A DNA stretch of 64,000 nt from Caulobacter sp. GTDB taxonomy: Bacteria; Pseudomonadota; Alphaproteobacteria; Caulobacterales; Caulobacteraceae. The stretch lies in NCBI RefSeq assembly GCF_017744445.1, contig NZ_JAGIBH010000001.1, positions 124,001-188,000 on the forward strand. Reading direction: 5' to 3'. Under the pieces are notes generated by a model. It was not told where the DNA came from and searched no databases. It saw nothing but the letters and a program-made list of their open reading frames with translations. This document shows, in pieces, positions 45,297 to 54,925 of the stretch (its first letter is position 1; each line of letters begins with the position of its first letter). The position numbers and the translations under genes were made by a program.

Positions 45297-46310
45297 CTAA
45301 CCCCCATTGTACCCGCCAATAATCGGCAGGATCTCGCCCGTGATGTAGCTAGCCGTCTGGGGCGAGGCCAAAAACACGTAGGCCGGCGCGATCTCCTCGG
45401 GTTGCGCCGCCCGCTTCATCGGGGTCTTGGCCCCGAACTCGGCGACGTCCGGACCTAGCTTGTCGGCCGGGTTTAGCGGGGTCCAGACCGGGCCGGGCGC
45501 CACGGCGTTCACGCGGATGCCCTTCTCGATCAGGTGCGTGGCCAGCGACCGCGTGAAGGCGTGGATGCCGCCCTTGGTCAGGGAGTAGTCCAGCAGGTCC
45601 TTGTTGCCGAGCAGGCCGGTGACCGAGCCGGTATTGATGATCGAACCGCCGTTGGGCAGATGCTTCACCGCCGCCTTGGCCATGTGGAAATAGCCATAGA
45701 GGTTGGTCCGCAGGGTGCGGTCGAAGTGCTCTTCGGTCAGGTCCTCGAAGTCGAGTACGTGCTCCTGGAAGGCGGCGTTGTTGACCAGGATGTCCAGCCG
45801 GCCGAACTCGGCGACGGTCCGCTCGACCGCCGCCTTGGCATAGGCGGGGTCGGCGACGTCGCCGGGCAATAGGATGGCGCGACGGCCCTCGCGTTCGACG
45901 GCTTCTTTAGTCTCCTGGGCGTCGGTGTCTTCACTGAGATAGCCGATGGCCACGTCCGCGCCTTCGCGGGCGAACAGCACCGCCACGGCGCGGCCGATGC
46001 CGCTGTCGGCGCCGGTGATCAGGGCGACCTTGTGCTCCAGCTTGCCCGAGCCCTTGTAGAAGGGCGCGTCGTACATCGGGGCGGGGTCCAGCTTGTATTC
46101 TTCGCCCGGCTTGGCCTGGTGCTGCTCGGGGAAGGGCGGGGCCGGGTAGGGGCGGGCGCCCGCCTGCATGGCGTGACTCTTCTTGGGGTCTTCTTCCTTG
46201 GGCTCGAAGGACCTCTGCTCCTTGGCGTCCAGCGGCGCCTGGATGTCACGATAGGCCTGGGCGACGCGTTCGCCGGTCTGTTCGAACTCGGGGGTCTGGT
46301 TCTCGGACAT
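45297..46310 (-). CDS. SDR family oxidoreductase (general-stress type)
   Basis: 337 aa from the ATG at 46310 (AGGAGCG upstream). A 90-residue N-terminal extension with FEPKEEDPKKSHAMQAGARPYPAPPFPEQHQ precedes a classical Rossmann domain: TGADSGIGRAVAV, LVNNAAFQ, IINTGSVTG, DYSLTKGG (Tyr-x-x-x-Lys pair) and VAPGPVWTPLNP. This matches the YhdF/YhxD-type group of stress-induced SDRs. Substrate unknown; NAD(P)H-dependent. Divergent from the MATE transporter. Confidence 0.92.
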   Translation of the reverse strand: MSENQTPEFEQTGERVAQAYRDIQAPLDAKEQRSFEPKEEDPKKSHAMQAGARPYPAPPFPEQHQAKPGEEYKLDPAPMYDAPFYKGSGKLEHKVALITGADSGIGRAVAVLFAREGADVAIGYLSEDTDAQETKEAVEREGRRAILLPGDVADPAYAKAAVERTVAEFGRLDILVNNAAFQEHVLDFEDLTEEHFDRTLRTNLYGYFHMAKAAVKHLPNGGSIINTGSVTGLLGNKDLLDYSLTKGGIHAFTRSLATHLIEKGIRVNAVAPGPVWTPLNPADKLGPDVAEFGAKTPMKRAAQPEEIAPAYVFLASPQTASYITGEILPIIGGYNGG

Positions 46311-46441
46311 GGCGCGCTCCTGAAGGACTGAGCCTCGAAAACCACTGGCCGGGAGCGATGTTCCAACCTGCGCCGAATGGGTGTTGCCGCAAAAGCAGGC
46401 ATGCGCCACCTTGCGCCCCTTCTTTGACATTGGTGACGACC

Positions 46442-47869
46442 ATGCCGCGCGACGCGGCCGGAACGGCGCTTCCTCCGAAGCGGCCGCGCGGCCCCATCAT
46501 GACCGATCTGATCGAACTGCTCCGCCTGGCGGGGCCGGTGATCCTGTCGCGCCTGGGCATCATGGTCATGGGCCTGACGGACGCCATCGTCGTCGGCCAC
46601 TTCTCGGCCCAGCAGCTGGGCTTCCACGCCATGGCCTGGGCGCCGTCGTCGATCTTCGTGACCATGAATGTCGGCTTGTTGGTCGGGGTGCAGGTGATGA
46701 CCGCCCGCGCCATCGGGGCCGGCAAGCGGCACGAGACCGGCGCGGTGCTGCGCCGGGGCCTCAGCTACGGCCTGGGACTGGGCCTGGCCTCGATGGTGTT
46801 GCTGGCGCTGTTCGGCTCGCTGTTCCTCCACAGCCTGGGCCTGAAGGACGGCCTGGCGGACGGCGCGACCATTCCGCTGATCGTCTTCTCGCTGTCGCTA
46901 CCGGTCTATGCCGTCTCGGTCGTCTTGACCTTCTGGCTGGAGGGCCTGTCGCGGCCGGGGCCGGGCGCGGTGTTCATGTGGCTGGCCAATGTCGTCAACC
47001 TGGCCGCCAACCTGCTGCTGGTGCCCGGGACCTTCGGCCTGCCGGCGCTAGGGGCGACAGGCGGGGCCTGGTCGACCTTCATCGCCCGCACCGCCCTGAT
47101 GCTGGCCCTGGCCATCTATGTCTTGCGCATGAAGGAGGCCCGCGACCTGGGCGTCTTCGACAAGCCGCCGCGCGACAAGCCGGCCGAGATCGAGCAGCGC
47201 AAGATCGGCTACGGGGCCGGCGCGTCGAACTTCTTCGAGGTCTCGGCCTTCGCCGGCATGAATCTGGTCTGCGGCTGGATCAGCGCCATCGCGGTGGCCG
47301 CCTACACCGTGGTGCTGAACGTCTCGGCGATCATCTTCATGATCCCGCTGGGCATGGCGACCGCCACGGCCGTGCAGGTCGGCCGGGCCTATGGCGCGCG
47401 CGATCCGGAAGGCATGAAGCGCGCCGGCTGGATCGCCTTCGCGGTGATCGGCGCAGTGGGCGTGCTGTCGGGCCTGATCCTGTACCCGACCAAGCACTGG
47501 GTGGCCCTGGCCTATACGACCGACCCGGCGGCTTTGCAGATGATCCTGCCGGCCCTGGTGCTGGCCTGCTTCTTCCTGGCCCCGGACGCCGTTCAGGTGG
47601 TGGCGGCCCAGGCCCTGCGGGCGCGCGGCGAGGTGTGGGTCCCGACGGTGACGCACCTGATCAGCTACGCCCTGGTCATGGGTCCGCTGGCCTGGTTCCT
47701 GGCCATCCCCAGAGGCATGGGCCTGAACGGGGTGCTGGTCTCGATCATCGTCACCAGCTTCCTGGCGGCCGGCTTCCTGCTGACCCGGTTCCGGATGCTG
47801 GACTGGCGCGATCGGAAGAATTCTCCTTCTCCCCTTGCGGGAGACGGTGTCAGCGCAGCTGACGGATGA
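46442..47869 (+). CDS. MATE family efflux transporter
   Basis: 475 aa from the ATG at 46442; ATG 46499 is an alternative just before the first membrane helix (DLIELLRLAGPVILSRLGIMVMGLTDAIVVGHFSAQQLG). About 12 hydrophobic segments in two related halves fit MATE transporters, cation-coupled exporters of drugs or metabolites. The last 15 or so codons (NSPSPLAGDGVSAADG) and the stop are not family sequence: they are read from an intergenic family B repeat that starts inside the gene. Divergent from the SDR gene. Confidence 0.9.
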   Translation: MPRDAAGTALPPKRPRGPIMTDLIELLRLAGPVILSRLGIMVMGLTDAIVVGHFSAQQLGFHAMAWAPSSIFVTMNVGLLVGVQVMTARAIGAGKRHETGAVLRRGLSYGLGLGLASMVLLALFGSLFLHSLGLKDGLADGATIPLIVFSLSLPVYAVSVVLTFWLEGLSRPGPGAVFMWLANVVNLAANLLLVPGTFGLPALGATGGAWSTFIARTALMLALAIYVLRMKEARDLGVFDKPPRDKPAEIEQRKIGYGAGASNFFEVSAFAGMNLVCGWISAIAVAAYTVVLNVSAIIFMIPLGMATATAVQVGRAYGARDPEGMKRAGWIAFAVIGAVGVLSGLILYPTKHWVALAYTTDPAALQMILPALVLACFFLAPDAVQVVAAQALRARGEVWVPTVTHLISYALVMGPLAWFLAIPRGMGLNGVLVSIIVTSFLAAGFLLTRFRMLDWRDRKNSPSPLAGDGVSAADG

Positions 47870-47954
47870 GGGGTTGAAAGGCCTGTCGGGTAGCGGAGCG
47901 CGACCCCTCACCCGACCGCCTTCGGCGGCCACCCTCTCCCGCAAGGGGAGAGGG
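47822..47954. repeat. 130-bp intergenic repeat, family B copy 2 (inverted)
   Basis: The reverse complement aligns base by base with 14328-14459, with shared segments such as AGGCCTTTCAACCCCTCATC and GACACC[TG]TCTCCCGCAAGG. It overlaps the 3' end of the MATE gene and ends 3 bp before the stop of the convergent DUF429-like gene. Confidence 0.85.
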
Positions 47955-47956
47955 GG

Positions 47957-48853
47957 TTAAGCCCCCAGGATCCAGCCTTCTTCCGTCTCGGCGGCCACGA
48001 CGGCGTCCTCGGACAGCCCCTTGGGCGCTTCGAAGATCGCGCCCAGCTTGCCGGCTTCGTCCAGCTTGGCGAAGTGTTCGGCCAGGCCCCGCACCTGGGC
48101 CAGGTCCTTGACCTCGCCGGCGGCCGGAACGGCCTTGATCAGCGACGGGTAGACCTCGGCGACCACGGTGGCGACGCCGTCCAGGTCGGCCTCGGTCAGG
48201 GTCTTGAAGCCCGTCTCGAACGGCCACACCCGCACGGTCTCGCCGCGCGCGTCCTTGAGGCGGCGCACGGCCGGGATGCCGACGATCGCCTGACCGCCGA
48301 CCGAGCCGTTGTAGTAGAGCTTCCAGATCGAGTGCGCGCCCTTGGCCGCCTCGTCAGCGTAGCGGAACTCCGGCAGATCGTCCGGACCATGCTCACGCGG
48401 GCGCTTGGGCTGCAGGGTGGTCAGGGCGTCCTTGGGCGGGCAGCCCCAGAACGGGAAGGGGCCACCGGTCAGGCGGCGGTTGATTTCCGAGCCGACGCCG
48501 AAGCGGTTGTTGGTGTTGTCGGCCTTGTCCTTGACCATCTTGGCCAGCTGGTCCCAGACCGCGCGCCAGCGGACCTCGCCCGGCAGCGACAGGGCCGCCG
48601 ACAGCCCGCGCGGGAAGCCCAGCGGGAAGTCGAAGCCCACCAGGGCGCGCTCATTGCGCTTCTTCAGGTCGTCGAGGATGGCGGCCAGCCGGGTCTCGGC
48701 CTCGCCGCGCGTGGCGGGATTGTAGCTCTCGAAGGTGAGGCGGAAGCGCACGTCGCGCTTGAGAACGCCGATCCAGATGGAGTCCGCGCCGGTCGTCGGC
48801 TTGGCGGCCGCGCTCCAGTCGACGATCACATAGGCGCTGAACAGACGCGACAC
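47957..48853 (-). CDS. Conserved protein of DUF429 / RNase H-fold type
   Basis: 298 aa. The beginning FSAYVIVDWSAAAKPTTGADSIWIGV and the strand ALVGFDFPLGFPRG (acidic residues after V and F) look like the DUF429 predicted RNase H-like fold; PFPFWGCPPKD and GSVGGQAIVGIPAVRRL are further conserved-looking blocks. I am not certain of the family. Likely cytosolic. It abuts the repeat downstream, and opgH lies 87 bp further upstream on the same strand. Function unknown. Confidence 0.6.
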   Translation of the reverse strand: MSRLFSAYVIVDWSAAAKPTTGADSIWIGVLKRDVRFRLTFESYNPATRGEAETRLAAILDDLKKRNERALVGFDFPLGFPRGLSAALSLPGEVRWRAVWDQLAKMVKDKADNTNNRFGVGSEINRRLTGGPFPFWGCPPKDALTTLQPKRPREHGPDDLPEFRYADEAAKGAHSIWKLYYNGSVGGQAIVGIPAVRRLKDARGETVRVWPFETGFKTLTEADLDGVATVVAEVYPSLIKAVPAAGEVKDLAQVRGLAEHFAKLDEAGKLGAIFEAPKGLSEDAVVAAETEEGWILGA

Positions 48854-48940
48854 GGCACGCGGCTCCGAGAGAGAGGAAGCCGCGCTTCTACTCCGCCGAG
48901 AGCCTTCTAACCAGCCTAGGAAAGCGCTTGACGCCTGTTA

Positions 48941-50932
48941 TCAGGCGGCGTCGCGCACTTCGTTGCTGGGGCCGATCGGGCTGCCGTTGCGGGCGAACCA
49001 GCGGATCGGCGGCTCGCACGACGGGCCCAGGGCCGCGCGGACGATGGCCGGCGGGCGGCGCTCTTCCGGGGTCATGAACAGGCCGTTGGTCTTCAGCTTC
49101 AGGCCGGCGACCTTGTTGGCGCCCAGCATGGTCAGCGGCACGGCGACGATCAGGCCCAGCAGGATCGGAGCGGTCGAGGTGAACAGGTCCGGCGTGAACC
49201 AGAACACCGCGCCCAGGGCCAGGCCGGTGGCGCTGATCCAGCCCATGGCGGCGCAGGCTTCCTTGAAGCTGACCTTGTCGGCGTCGCGGCGCTGGGTGGC
49301 CCAGCCGCCGACCTTGCCGGCCATGATCTCGATGATCGCGCGGGTCTGAGTGAACATCAGCATCGGGGCGACCAGCGCCGAGAGCAGCATCTCGACGGCC
49401 AGGCCGGCGGCCACGCGGCGCTTGCCGCCGAAGCCCTTGGTCTCCTGCTTGCGCGAGAACACCAGGATCGAGCCCAGGATCTTGGGGCCGAACAGCAGCA
49501 CGAAGGTGATGATCATGGCCCAGGCGGTGGCCTGGATCTCGCGCCAGTCGATCAGCGCATGGGCGGCGGCCTGCAGGTCGGCCATGGTGAAGGCCGCCTT
49601 CTTCAGCTCGGGCATCAGGGCGCGCGAGGTGATACCGGCCGACAGGGCGATGAACCACAGCGGCGACAGGGCGTAGCTGAGCACGCCGATCACCAGGTGC
49701 AGGCGGCTCATCCAGTGCAGGCCGGGCAGGGCGATCAGCGGCACGTGCTGGACGTTGCCGCGGCACCAGCGGCGATCGCGGGTGGCGAAGTCCAGCAGGT
49801 TCGAGGGGCTCTCCTCGTACGAGCCTTCCAAATACGGGGCCAGGTGGACGCTCCAGCCGCCGCGGCGCAGCAGGGCGCTTTCCAGGGCGTCGTGGCTCAT
49901 CACTTCACCGCCGAACGGCTTGGGACCGCCCAGGTGCGGCAGGCCGCAGGTCTCGGCGAAGGCGCGCGTGCGGACGATGGCGTTGTGGCCCCAGAACGAG
50001 CTCTCCGTGCCCGACCACCAGGCCAGGCCGGTCCAGGCGACGCGGCCGTACAGGCGCGTGGCGAACTGCAGGGTGCGCGCGAAGATCGTCTGGGCGTTGA
50101 TGATCATCGGCATGGTCTGGATCAGACCGGCGCCCGGGTGACGCTCCATGGCGTCGGCCAGGCGGACCATGGCCTCGCCGGTCATCAGGCTGTCGGCGTC
50201 CAGCACCAGCATGTGCTCGTAGGCGCTGCCCCAGCGGCGCACCCAGTCGGCGACGTTGCCGGCCTTGCGGCCCGTGTTTTCCTTGCGGACGCGGTAGAAG
50301 ACGTTGCTGTGGGCCTCGCGGCGGAAGCGGGCGAAGCAGGCCTGCTCGGCCAGGGCAACTTGCGCGTCGCGGGTGTCGCTGAGGACGAAGATGTCGAAGT
50401 GGCGGCTCATGCCCGTCTCGGCGATCGAGGCGTCCATGGCGCGCAGGCGGGCGAAGACGCCGGCGGCGTCCTCGTTGTGCACCGGCATCAGGATGGCGGT
50501 GCGGGTGTGCAGCTTGGGCATGGGCGCTTCGCCGTCGATGCCCAGCGGATCCTTGGGCTTGCCCAGCAGGATCGCGAAGCCCGCCACGGCGGTGCAGAAC
50601 CACAGCGACAGCGCCAGGAACAGCGGGGCCAGCAGCACCACGACCACGGCTTCCAGACGGGTCACGCCGCCCAGGGCCACGGTGTCGAAGGTGGCCTTCC
50701 AGCCGGCGAAGCCCATGACGATGGTCGCCAGGGCCACGACCCAGCGGCGCATGGTCATGTTGGCGGTGAGCGCGGTGGCGCGGCGCGGGCCGCCTTGCCA
50801 GAAGCCCAGCGGCTGGACCGGCATGGCCAGCGGCACTTCCGCCGGGATCTCGACCGTGTCACGGCGAACGACCTGATCGAGGGTGACGCTCGTGGAGGAG
50901 CGTACGTCGAAGAGGCTGGAGCGATCGCTCAT
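48941..50932 (-). CDS. opgH: Glucans biosynthesis glucosyltransferase OpgH (MdoH)
   Basis: 663 aa. N-terminal membrane helices (61-80, 95-125) are followed by a GT2 domain with D-x-D at 245-247 (LVLDADSLM), SDTRD near 185-189, and the processive-transferase RRWCRGN motif at 387-393. Five or more further membrane spans follow. OpgH polymerises the beta-1,2-glucan backbone of osmoregulated periplasmic glucans from UDP-glucose across the inner membrane. It is known to be essential for normal shape in C. crescentus. No opgG is adjacent. Confidence 0.95.
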   Translation of the reverse strand: MSDRSSLFDVRSSTSVTLDQVVRRDTVEIPAEVPLAMPVQPLGFWQGGPRRATALTANMTMRRWVVALATIVMGFAGWKATFDTVALGGVTRLEAVVVVLLAPLFLALSLWFCTAVAGFAILLGKPKDPLGIDGEAPMPKLHTRTAILMPVHNEDAAGVFARLRAMDASIAETGMSRHFDIFVLSDTRDAQVALAEQACFARFRREAHSNVFYRVRKENTGRKAGNVADWVRRWGSAYEHMLVLDADSLMTGEAMVRLADAMERHPGAGLIQTMPMIINAQTIFARTLQFATRLYGRVAWTGLAWWSGTESSFWGHNAIVRTRAFAETCGLPHLGGPKPFGGEVMSHDALESALLRRGGWSVHLAPYLEGSYEESPSNLLDFATRDRRWCRGNVQHVPLIALPGLHWMSRLHLVIGVLSYALSPLWFIALSAGITSRALMPELKKAAFTMADLQAAAHALIDWREIQATAWAMIITFVLLFGPKILGSILVFSRKQETKGFGGKRRVAAGLAVEMLLSALVAPMLMFTQTRAIIEIMAGKVGGWATQRRDADKVSFKEACAAMGWISATGLALGAVFWFTPDLFTSTAPILLGLIVAVPLTMLGANKVAGLKLKTNGLFMTPEERRPPAIVRAALGPSCEPPIRWFARNGSPIGPSNEVRDAA

Positions 50933-51217
50933 ATCGTCAGATCTCGGACTTTTTCCGGCGGGCCGGGCTCTCTCCGCTATTTCGACGCCGAGAGCCTCTT
51001 TCCGCCCCGCCGCGCCTCCGCTAGGGGAAGGCGATGGGGTGTGTGACAGCTCGATGACGGTCGAAGCCGACGTGGAGAGCCGTCGGTTACCCCTACAGTA
51101 AAACTTCGATCACAAATTCGCTACCGGAAATCACGCCGATTTCGCAGTTGCGAGAAAAAACATGGGGGGCGCGCCGCGCGAGCGACGCTCGCCGTTTTGG
51201 GGAATTTCGGTAAGCCT
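50933..51217. other. 285-bp intergenic region between opgH and a lipoprotein gene
   Basis: It holds the divergent promoters of opgH and the lipoprotein. The part 51100-51160 is AT-richer. I see no clear operator, repeat or RNA. Confidence 0.4.
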
Positions 51218-51565
51218 ATGAATTTCCGATATTTTATCGCCGCGTTTGCCGTTCTCAGCTTGACCGCATGTGGACAAGCTTCACAGGACGGGCGTTCAAA
51301 ACCGGGCGTCGTCGAGGCCATGCCGTCAACGGAATCGCTACCCGCCTATGATGCGCAGGGGGTGATTTCCAGCTTGGATGGGCAAATTCTCACGCTCGAT
51401 CACGACGGCGCGAGCGCGGCGGGTCTCAAGCCTGGCCGCAACCAGTTCAAGGTCTATGCGGACACCATCGCCGAGGCGCCCATCACGCCGGGCTCGCGCG
51501 TGAAGTTCCAGTTCAAGAAGACGCCGACGGGGCTCGAACTGTTCAAGCTCGAACCCCGCGACTGA
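51218..51565 (+). CDS. CusF-like OB-fold lipoprotein
   Basis: 115 aa from the ATG at 51218 (an in-frame TTG 21 bp upstream is less likely). Lipobox LTAC at the end of a short signal (FIAAFAVLSLTAC|GQ). The mature part GVISSLDGQILTLDHDGASAAGL through GSRVKFQFKKTPTGLELFKLEPRD has the strand order of CusF/copper-binding OB folds but lacks the Met-rich metal site. Periplasmic, lipid-anchored; metal binding is doubtful. Divergent from opgH, convergent with the MDR gene (8 bp between stops). Confidence 0.7.
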   Translation: MNFRYFIAAFAVLSLTACGQASQDGRSKPGVVEAMPSTESLPAYDAQGVISSLDGQILTLDHDGASAAGLKPGRNQFKVYADTIAEAPITPGSRVKFQFKKTPTGLELFKLEPRD

Positions 51566-51572
51566 CGGGCGC

Positions 51573-52598
51573 CTAGGCCAGCTTCACCAGCATCTTCCCC
51601 AGGTTCTCGCCCGAGAACAGCTTCAGGAAGGCGTCCGGGGCGCGCTCGACGCCGTCCTCGACCGTCTCGTTCCACTTGATCTTCCCGGCCTTGATCCACT
51701 CGCCCATGTCCTTGGCGAACTGCGGATAGAGGTCGTAGTGGTTCGAGACGATGAAGCCCTCCAGGCGCAGGCTCTTGCCCACGGCCAGGATGATGTTGGG
51801 TGGGCCTTCCGGCTTACCGGTCTCGTTATATTGCGAGATCATCCCGCACAGGGCGAAGCGGGCGAACGGCCGCGCCGAGTTGATGGCCGCCTCTAGGTGG
51901 ATGCCGCCGACATTCTCGAAATAGACGTCGATGCCCTTGGGCGCGACCTTGGCCAGTTCGGCGACGACGTCGGGCGTGGCCTTGTAGTCGATGACGTGGT
52001 CGACGCCGATCGACTTCAGGAACGCGACCTTCTCGGGCCCGCCGGCCGAGCCGATCACGGTGTGGCCCTTCAGCTTGGCGATCTGGCAGACGACCGAGCC
52101 CACCGCGCCGGCGGCGGCCGAGACGAAGACCACGTCGCCGTCCTTCAGCGCCGCGACGCGCAGCAGGCCCACATAGGCGGTCATGCCGGGCATGCCGGCC
52201 ACGCCCAGGAAGGCCTGGGGCGGGACGCCCTGCGTGTCGATCTTGGTGATCGCGCCCATGCCGGCGGCGGCCAGGGCCTTGGGATTGGCGTTGAACGCCT
52301 CGCGCCAGCCGAACATCGAGTTGACGACGTCGCCCGGCTTGAAGTCGGGATCATTGGAGGCCGTGACCTCGCCGATCGCGCCGCCCTGCAGGGCGTGGCC
52401 GATCTGGAAGGGCGGCACGTAGCTGGGGCGATCGTACATGCGGCCGCGCATATAGGGGTCGACCGACATCCACAGATTCCGGACCTGCACCTCGCCGTCG
52501 CCCGGCGCGGCCAGCTCGACGGTCGCCAGTTCGAAGTCCGAGGCCTTGGGCAGGCCGACGGGGCGGCTCTTCAGGCGGATCTCACGCGAGGTGGTCAT
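51573..52598 (-). CDS. NADP-dependent MDR oxidoreductase (curcumin/prostaglandin-reductase type)
   Basis: 341 aa, full length. MDR fold without structural zinc cysteines, with MSVDPYMRGRMYDRPSYVPPFQIG, GMTAYVGLLRV and the nucleotide-binding VFVSAAAGAVGSVVCQIAKLKGH followed by the GSAGG segment. This is the signature set of the YncB/CurA group reducing alpha,beta-unsaturated carbonyls with NADPH. Cytosolic. It stands alone and faces away from the Gfo/Idh gene. Confidence 0.92.
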   Translation of the reverse strand: MTTSREIRLKSRPVGLPKASDFELATVELAAPGDGEVQVRNLWMSVDPYMRGRMYDRPSYVPPFQIGHALQGGAIGEVTASNDPDFKPGDVVNSMFGWREAFNANPKALAAAGMGAITKIDTQGVPPQAFLGVAGMPGMTAYVGLLRVAALKDGDVVFVSAAAGAVGSVVCQIAKLKGHTVIGSAGGPEKVAFLKSIGVDHVIDYKATPDVVAELAKVAPKGIDVYFENVGGIHLEAAINSARPFARFALCGMISQYNETGKPEGPPNIILAVGKSLRLEGFIVSNHYDLYPQFAKDMGEWIKAGKIKWNETVEDGVERAPDAFLKLFSGENLGKMLVKLA

Positions 52599-52713
52599 GA
52601 CGGTTCCTCCGACTGCTCTTGGTGAGCGTTGCTAATTTAAACGGATGTTTAGCGCGCCCTTACGGAAGTCTCCAGTGCTTCTAAGCGGTCCCGAAGCGGG
52701 GTAGACACCGCCC

Positions 52714-53631
52714 ATGACCCAGAACCTGAAGGCAGGCGTCGTCGGCGCCGGTGTGTTCGGCGGCTATCACGCCAAGAAGTATGTCGAGCTGGAGGGGGTG
52801 ACCTTGGTCGGCGTCTACGACGTCGATCTGGCGCGCGCCGAAGCGTTGGCGGGACCGCTGGGCGCCCAGGCCTTCGACGACATCGACGCTTTCCTGGCCG
52901 CCGTCGATGTGGTCACGGTCGCCGCGCCGGCTGTCCATCACGCCGCGCCGGCCCTGGCCGCGCTGAAGGCGGGCAAGCCAGTCTATTCGGAAAAGCCGAT
53001 CGCCGTTTCGCCCGAGGACGCCGACAAGATGGTCGCCGCCGCCGCCAAGGCCGGCGTGCCGCTGGCCTGCGGTCACCAGGAACGCGTCGTGTTCCAGGCC
53101 ATGGGCCTTCTGGACATTCCCGAACAGCCCCTGCGCCTGGAAGCCGTCCGCCGGGGCACGCCTTCGGACCGCAACCTGGACGTCTCGGTGGTGCTGGACC
53201 TGATGATCCACGACATCGATCTGGCCCTGGCCCTCTGTGACGGTCAGCCGATCACGGTGGAAGGCGAGGGGGCCATCACCCGCTCGACCTCGCTGGATTG
53301 GGTGAAAGCCGAGGCCACTTTCGACAACGGTTTTGTCGCCATCTTCGACAGCTCACGCGTGGCCGAAGCCCGCGAGCGCACCATGAAGGTCGTCTACCCT
53401 TCGGGCGAGGTCGAGATCGACTTCCTCCAGCGCACCTTCCGCAACACCACGCCGTTCCCGCTGATCGAGAACTTCACCGAAACCCCGGCCGGCAAGGACC
53501 CGCTGGGCCTGTCGGTCGCGGGTTTCCTGAAGGCGGTGCGCGGCGAGGCCCCCCGGCCGGTGGTGACCGGCGAGGAGGCCGCCCGGGCGCTGGACCTGGC
53601 CCTGGCCGTGGAGTGGGCGGCGGAAGGCTAG
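52714..53631 (+). CDS. Gfo/Idh/MocA family oxidoreductase
   Basis: 305 aa. N-terminal Rossmann fold [19 protein letters not shown] (dinucleotide loop G-x-G-x-x-G) and the [11 protein letters not shown] motif with the catalytic lysine, then MIHDIDLAL in the C-terminal domain. NAD(P)-dependent dehydrogenase of a sugar, inositol or similar alcohol; the substrate cannot be told. Its stop TAG is in the CTAG shared with the convergent MFS gene (53628-53631). Confidence 0.92.
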   Translation: MTQNLKAGVVGAGVFGGYHAKKYVELEGVTLVGVYDVDLARAEALAGPLGAQAFDDIDAFLAAVDVVTVAAPAVHHAAPALAALKAGKPVYSEKPIAVSPEDADKMVAAAAKAGVPLACGHQERVVFQAMGLLDIPEQPLRLEAVRRGTPSDRNLDVSVVLDLMIHDIDLALALCDGQPITVEGEGAITRSTSLDWVKAEATFDNGFVAIFDSSRVAEARERTMKVVYPSGEVEIDFLQRTFRNTTPFPLIENFTETPAGKDPLGLSVAGFLKAVRGEAPRPVVTGEEAARALDLALAVEWAAEG

Positions 53632-54812
53632 CGCCGCCGGCCGCCCGACACCTGCAGCAGTACCGCGATCACCGCCAGGCCGCCGCCGAGCACCGCGACC
53701 GCGCTCCAGCCGCCGTGGGTCCAGGCCGCCGCCGCCGCGGCCGAGCCGCCTGCGCCGCCTAAGAACATCGCGCCCATGAAGAGGGTGTTCAGGCGGGCGC
53801 GGGCCTGGGGCTTCAGGGCGTAGACCAGGGCCTGGTTCGACACGAGGGCGCCCTGCACGGCGAAGTCCAGCACCACGACCCCGACGAGCAGGCCGGCGAC
53901 CGAGCTCCACAGGCCGAAGATCAGCCAGGCGACCAGAGTCAGGACCGCGCCCAAGGCGATGGCCAGGTGCGGCCCGCGCCTGTCGGCCAGCTGGCCGGCC
54001 AGGGGCGCGGCCATGACGCCGACCACGCCCACGATCCCGAACACGCCGGCGACGTCGGCGCCCAGGCCAAAGCGCGGCTCTTGCAGGTGCAGGGCCAGGA
54101 TCGTCCAGAAGGCGGTGAAGGCGGCGAACAGATTGGCCTGGGTGAAGGCCGCCAGCCGCAGGGCGGGGTGCTCGATCCACAGCTTGCCGAGCGAGCTCAG
54201 CAGGGCGCCGTAGGAGAGGTCGCTGTCGGGCTTGCTACGCGGCAGGGTCGCGGCCATCAGCAAGCCGGCGGCCGAGGCGACGGGCGCGGCCAGCCAGAAC
54301 ATCGCTCGCCATCCCAGGCCCGTGGCGACAAAGCCGGCGACGGTGCGGCTGAGAAGGATGCCGCACAGCAGGCCCGACATCACGACGCCTACCGTGGCGC
54401 CGCGCTTCTCGGCCGACGCGAGGTGTGCGGCCAGCGGCACGATCTGCTGGGCGACCGTGGCGGCCATGCCCAGCAACAGCGAGGCGGCCAGCAGCCAGCC
54501 GGCGCTGGGGGCCTGGGCCGCGAGGACCAACGCGAAGGCCAGCGCCATGAACTGGCCGACGATCAGCGTCTTGCGCTCGACGCGGTCGCCCAACGGGGCC
54601 AGCAGCAGCAGGCCGGCGGCATAACCCAGCTGGGTCGCGGTGGGCACGAAGGCGGTGAGCGGGCCGGGCAGCTCGCGCTCGATCAGGCCCAACATCGGCT
54701 GGCTGTAATAGATGTTGGCGACCGCCAGCCCGGCGGCGGTCGCCATGGCGAAGGTCAGGCCCCGGCCCAATGGCGCGGCCCGGAAGGCGGCGCGGGGAAG
54801 AATGAAGGTCAT
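53628..54812 (-). CDS. MFS transporter (drug/metabolite exporter type)
   Basis: 394 aa from the ATG at 54812 with GGGAG upstream; the longer frame upstream is out of character. About twelve membrane spans; typical early motif [23 protein letters not shown] and [15 protein letters not shown] (MFS motif A). The group exports drugs, arabinose or nucleosides. It is divergent from a LysR regulator 113 bp away that probably controls it. Confidence 0.92.
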   Translation of the reverse strand: MTFILPRAAFRAAPLGRGLTFAMATAAGLAVANIYYSQPMLGLIERELPGPLTAFVPTATQLGYAAGLLLLAPLGDRVERKTLIVGQFMALAFALVLAAQAPSAGWLLAASLLLGMAATVAQQIVPLAAHLASAEKRGATVGVVMSGLLCGILLSRTVAGFVATGLGWRAMFWLAAPVASAAGLLMAATLPRSKPDSDLSYGALLSSLGKLWIEHPALRLAAFTQANLFAAFTAFWTILALHLQEPRFGLGADVAGVFGIVGVVGVMAAPLAGQLADRRGPHLAIALGAVLTLVAWLIFGLWSSVAGLLVGVVVLDFAVQGALVSNQALVYALKPQARARLNTLFMGAMFLGGAGGSAAAAAAWTHGGWSAVAVLGGGLAVIAVLLQVSGGRRR

Positions 54813-54925
54813 GATCGGCTCCCTGGAGAGCAGCGTTCGCTCTCCGTCGGGCCGGGATGTATGGGCTATCGATTTCGCGTATAATTGGTCATATTCGATA
54901 AGTCGGCCGATCGGATTTCGATATA
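54813..54925. promoter_or_regulatory. Divergent promoter region of MFS and LysR genes
   Basis: 113 bp, AT-rich relative to its surroundings. TATCGATTT and TTTCGATATA mark the two ends of an imperfect dyad across 54867-54923, a plausible LysR site. Promoter boxes cannot be fixed by eye. Confidence 0.45.
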
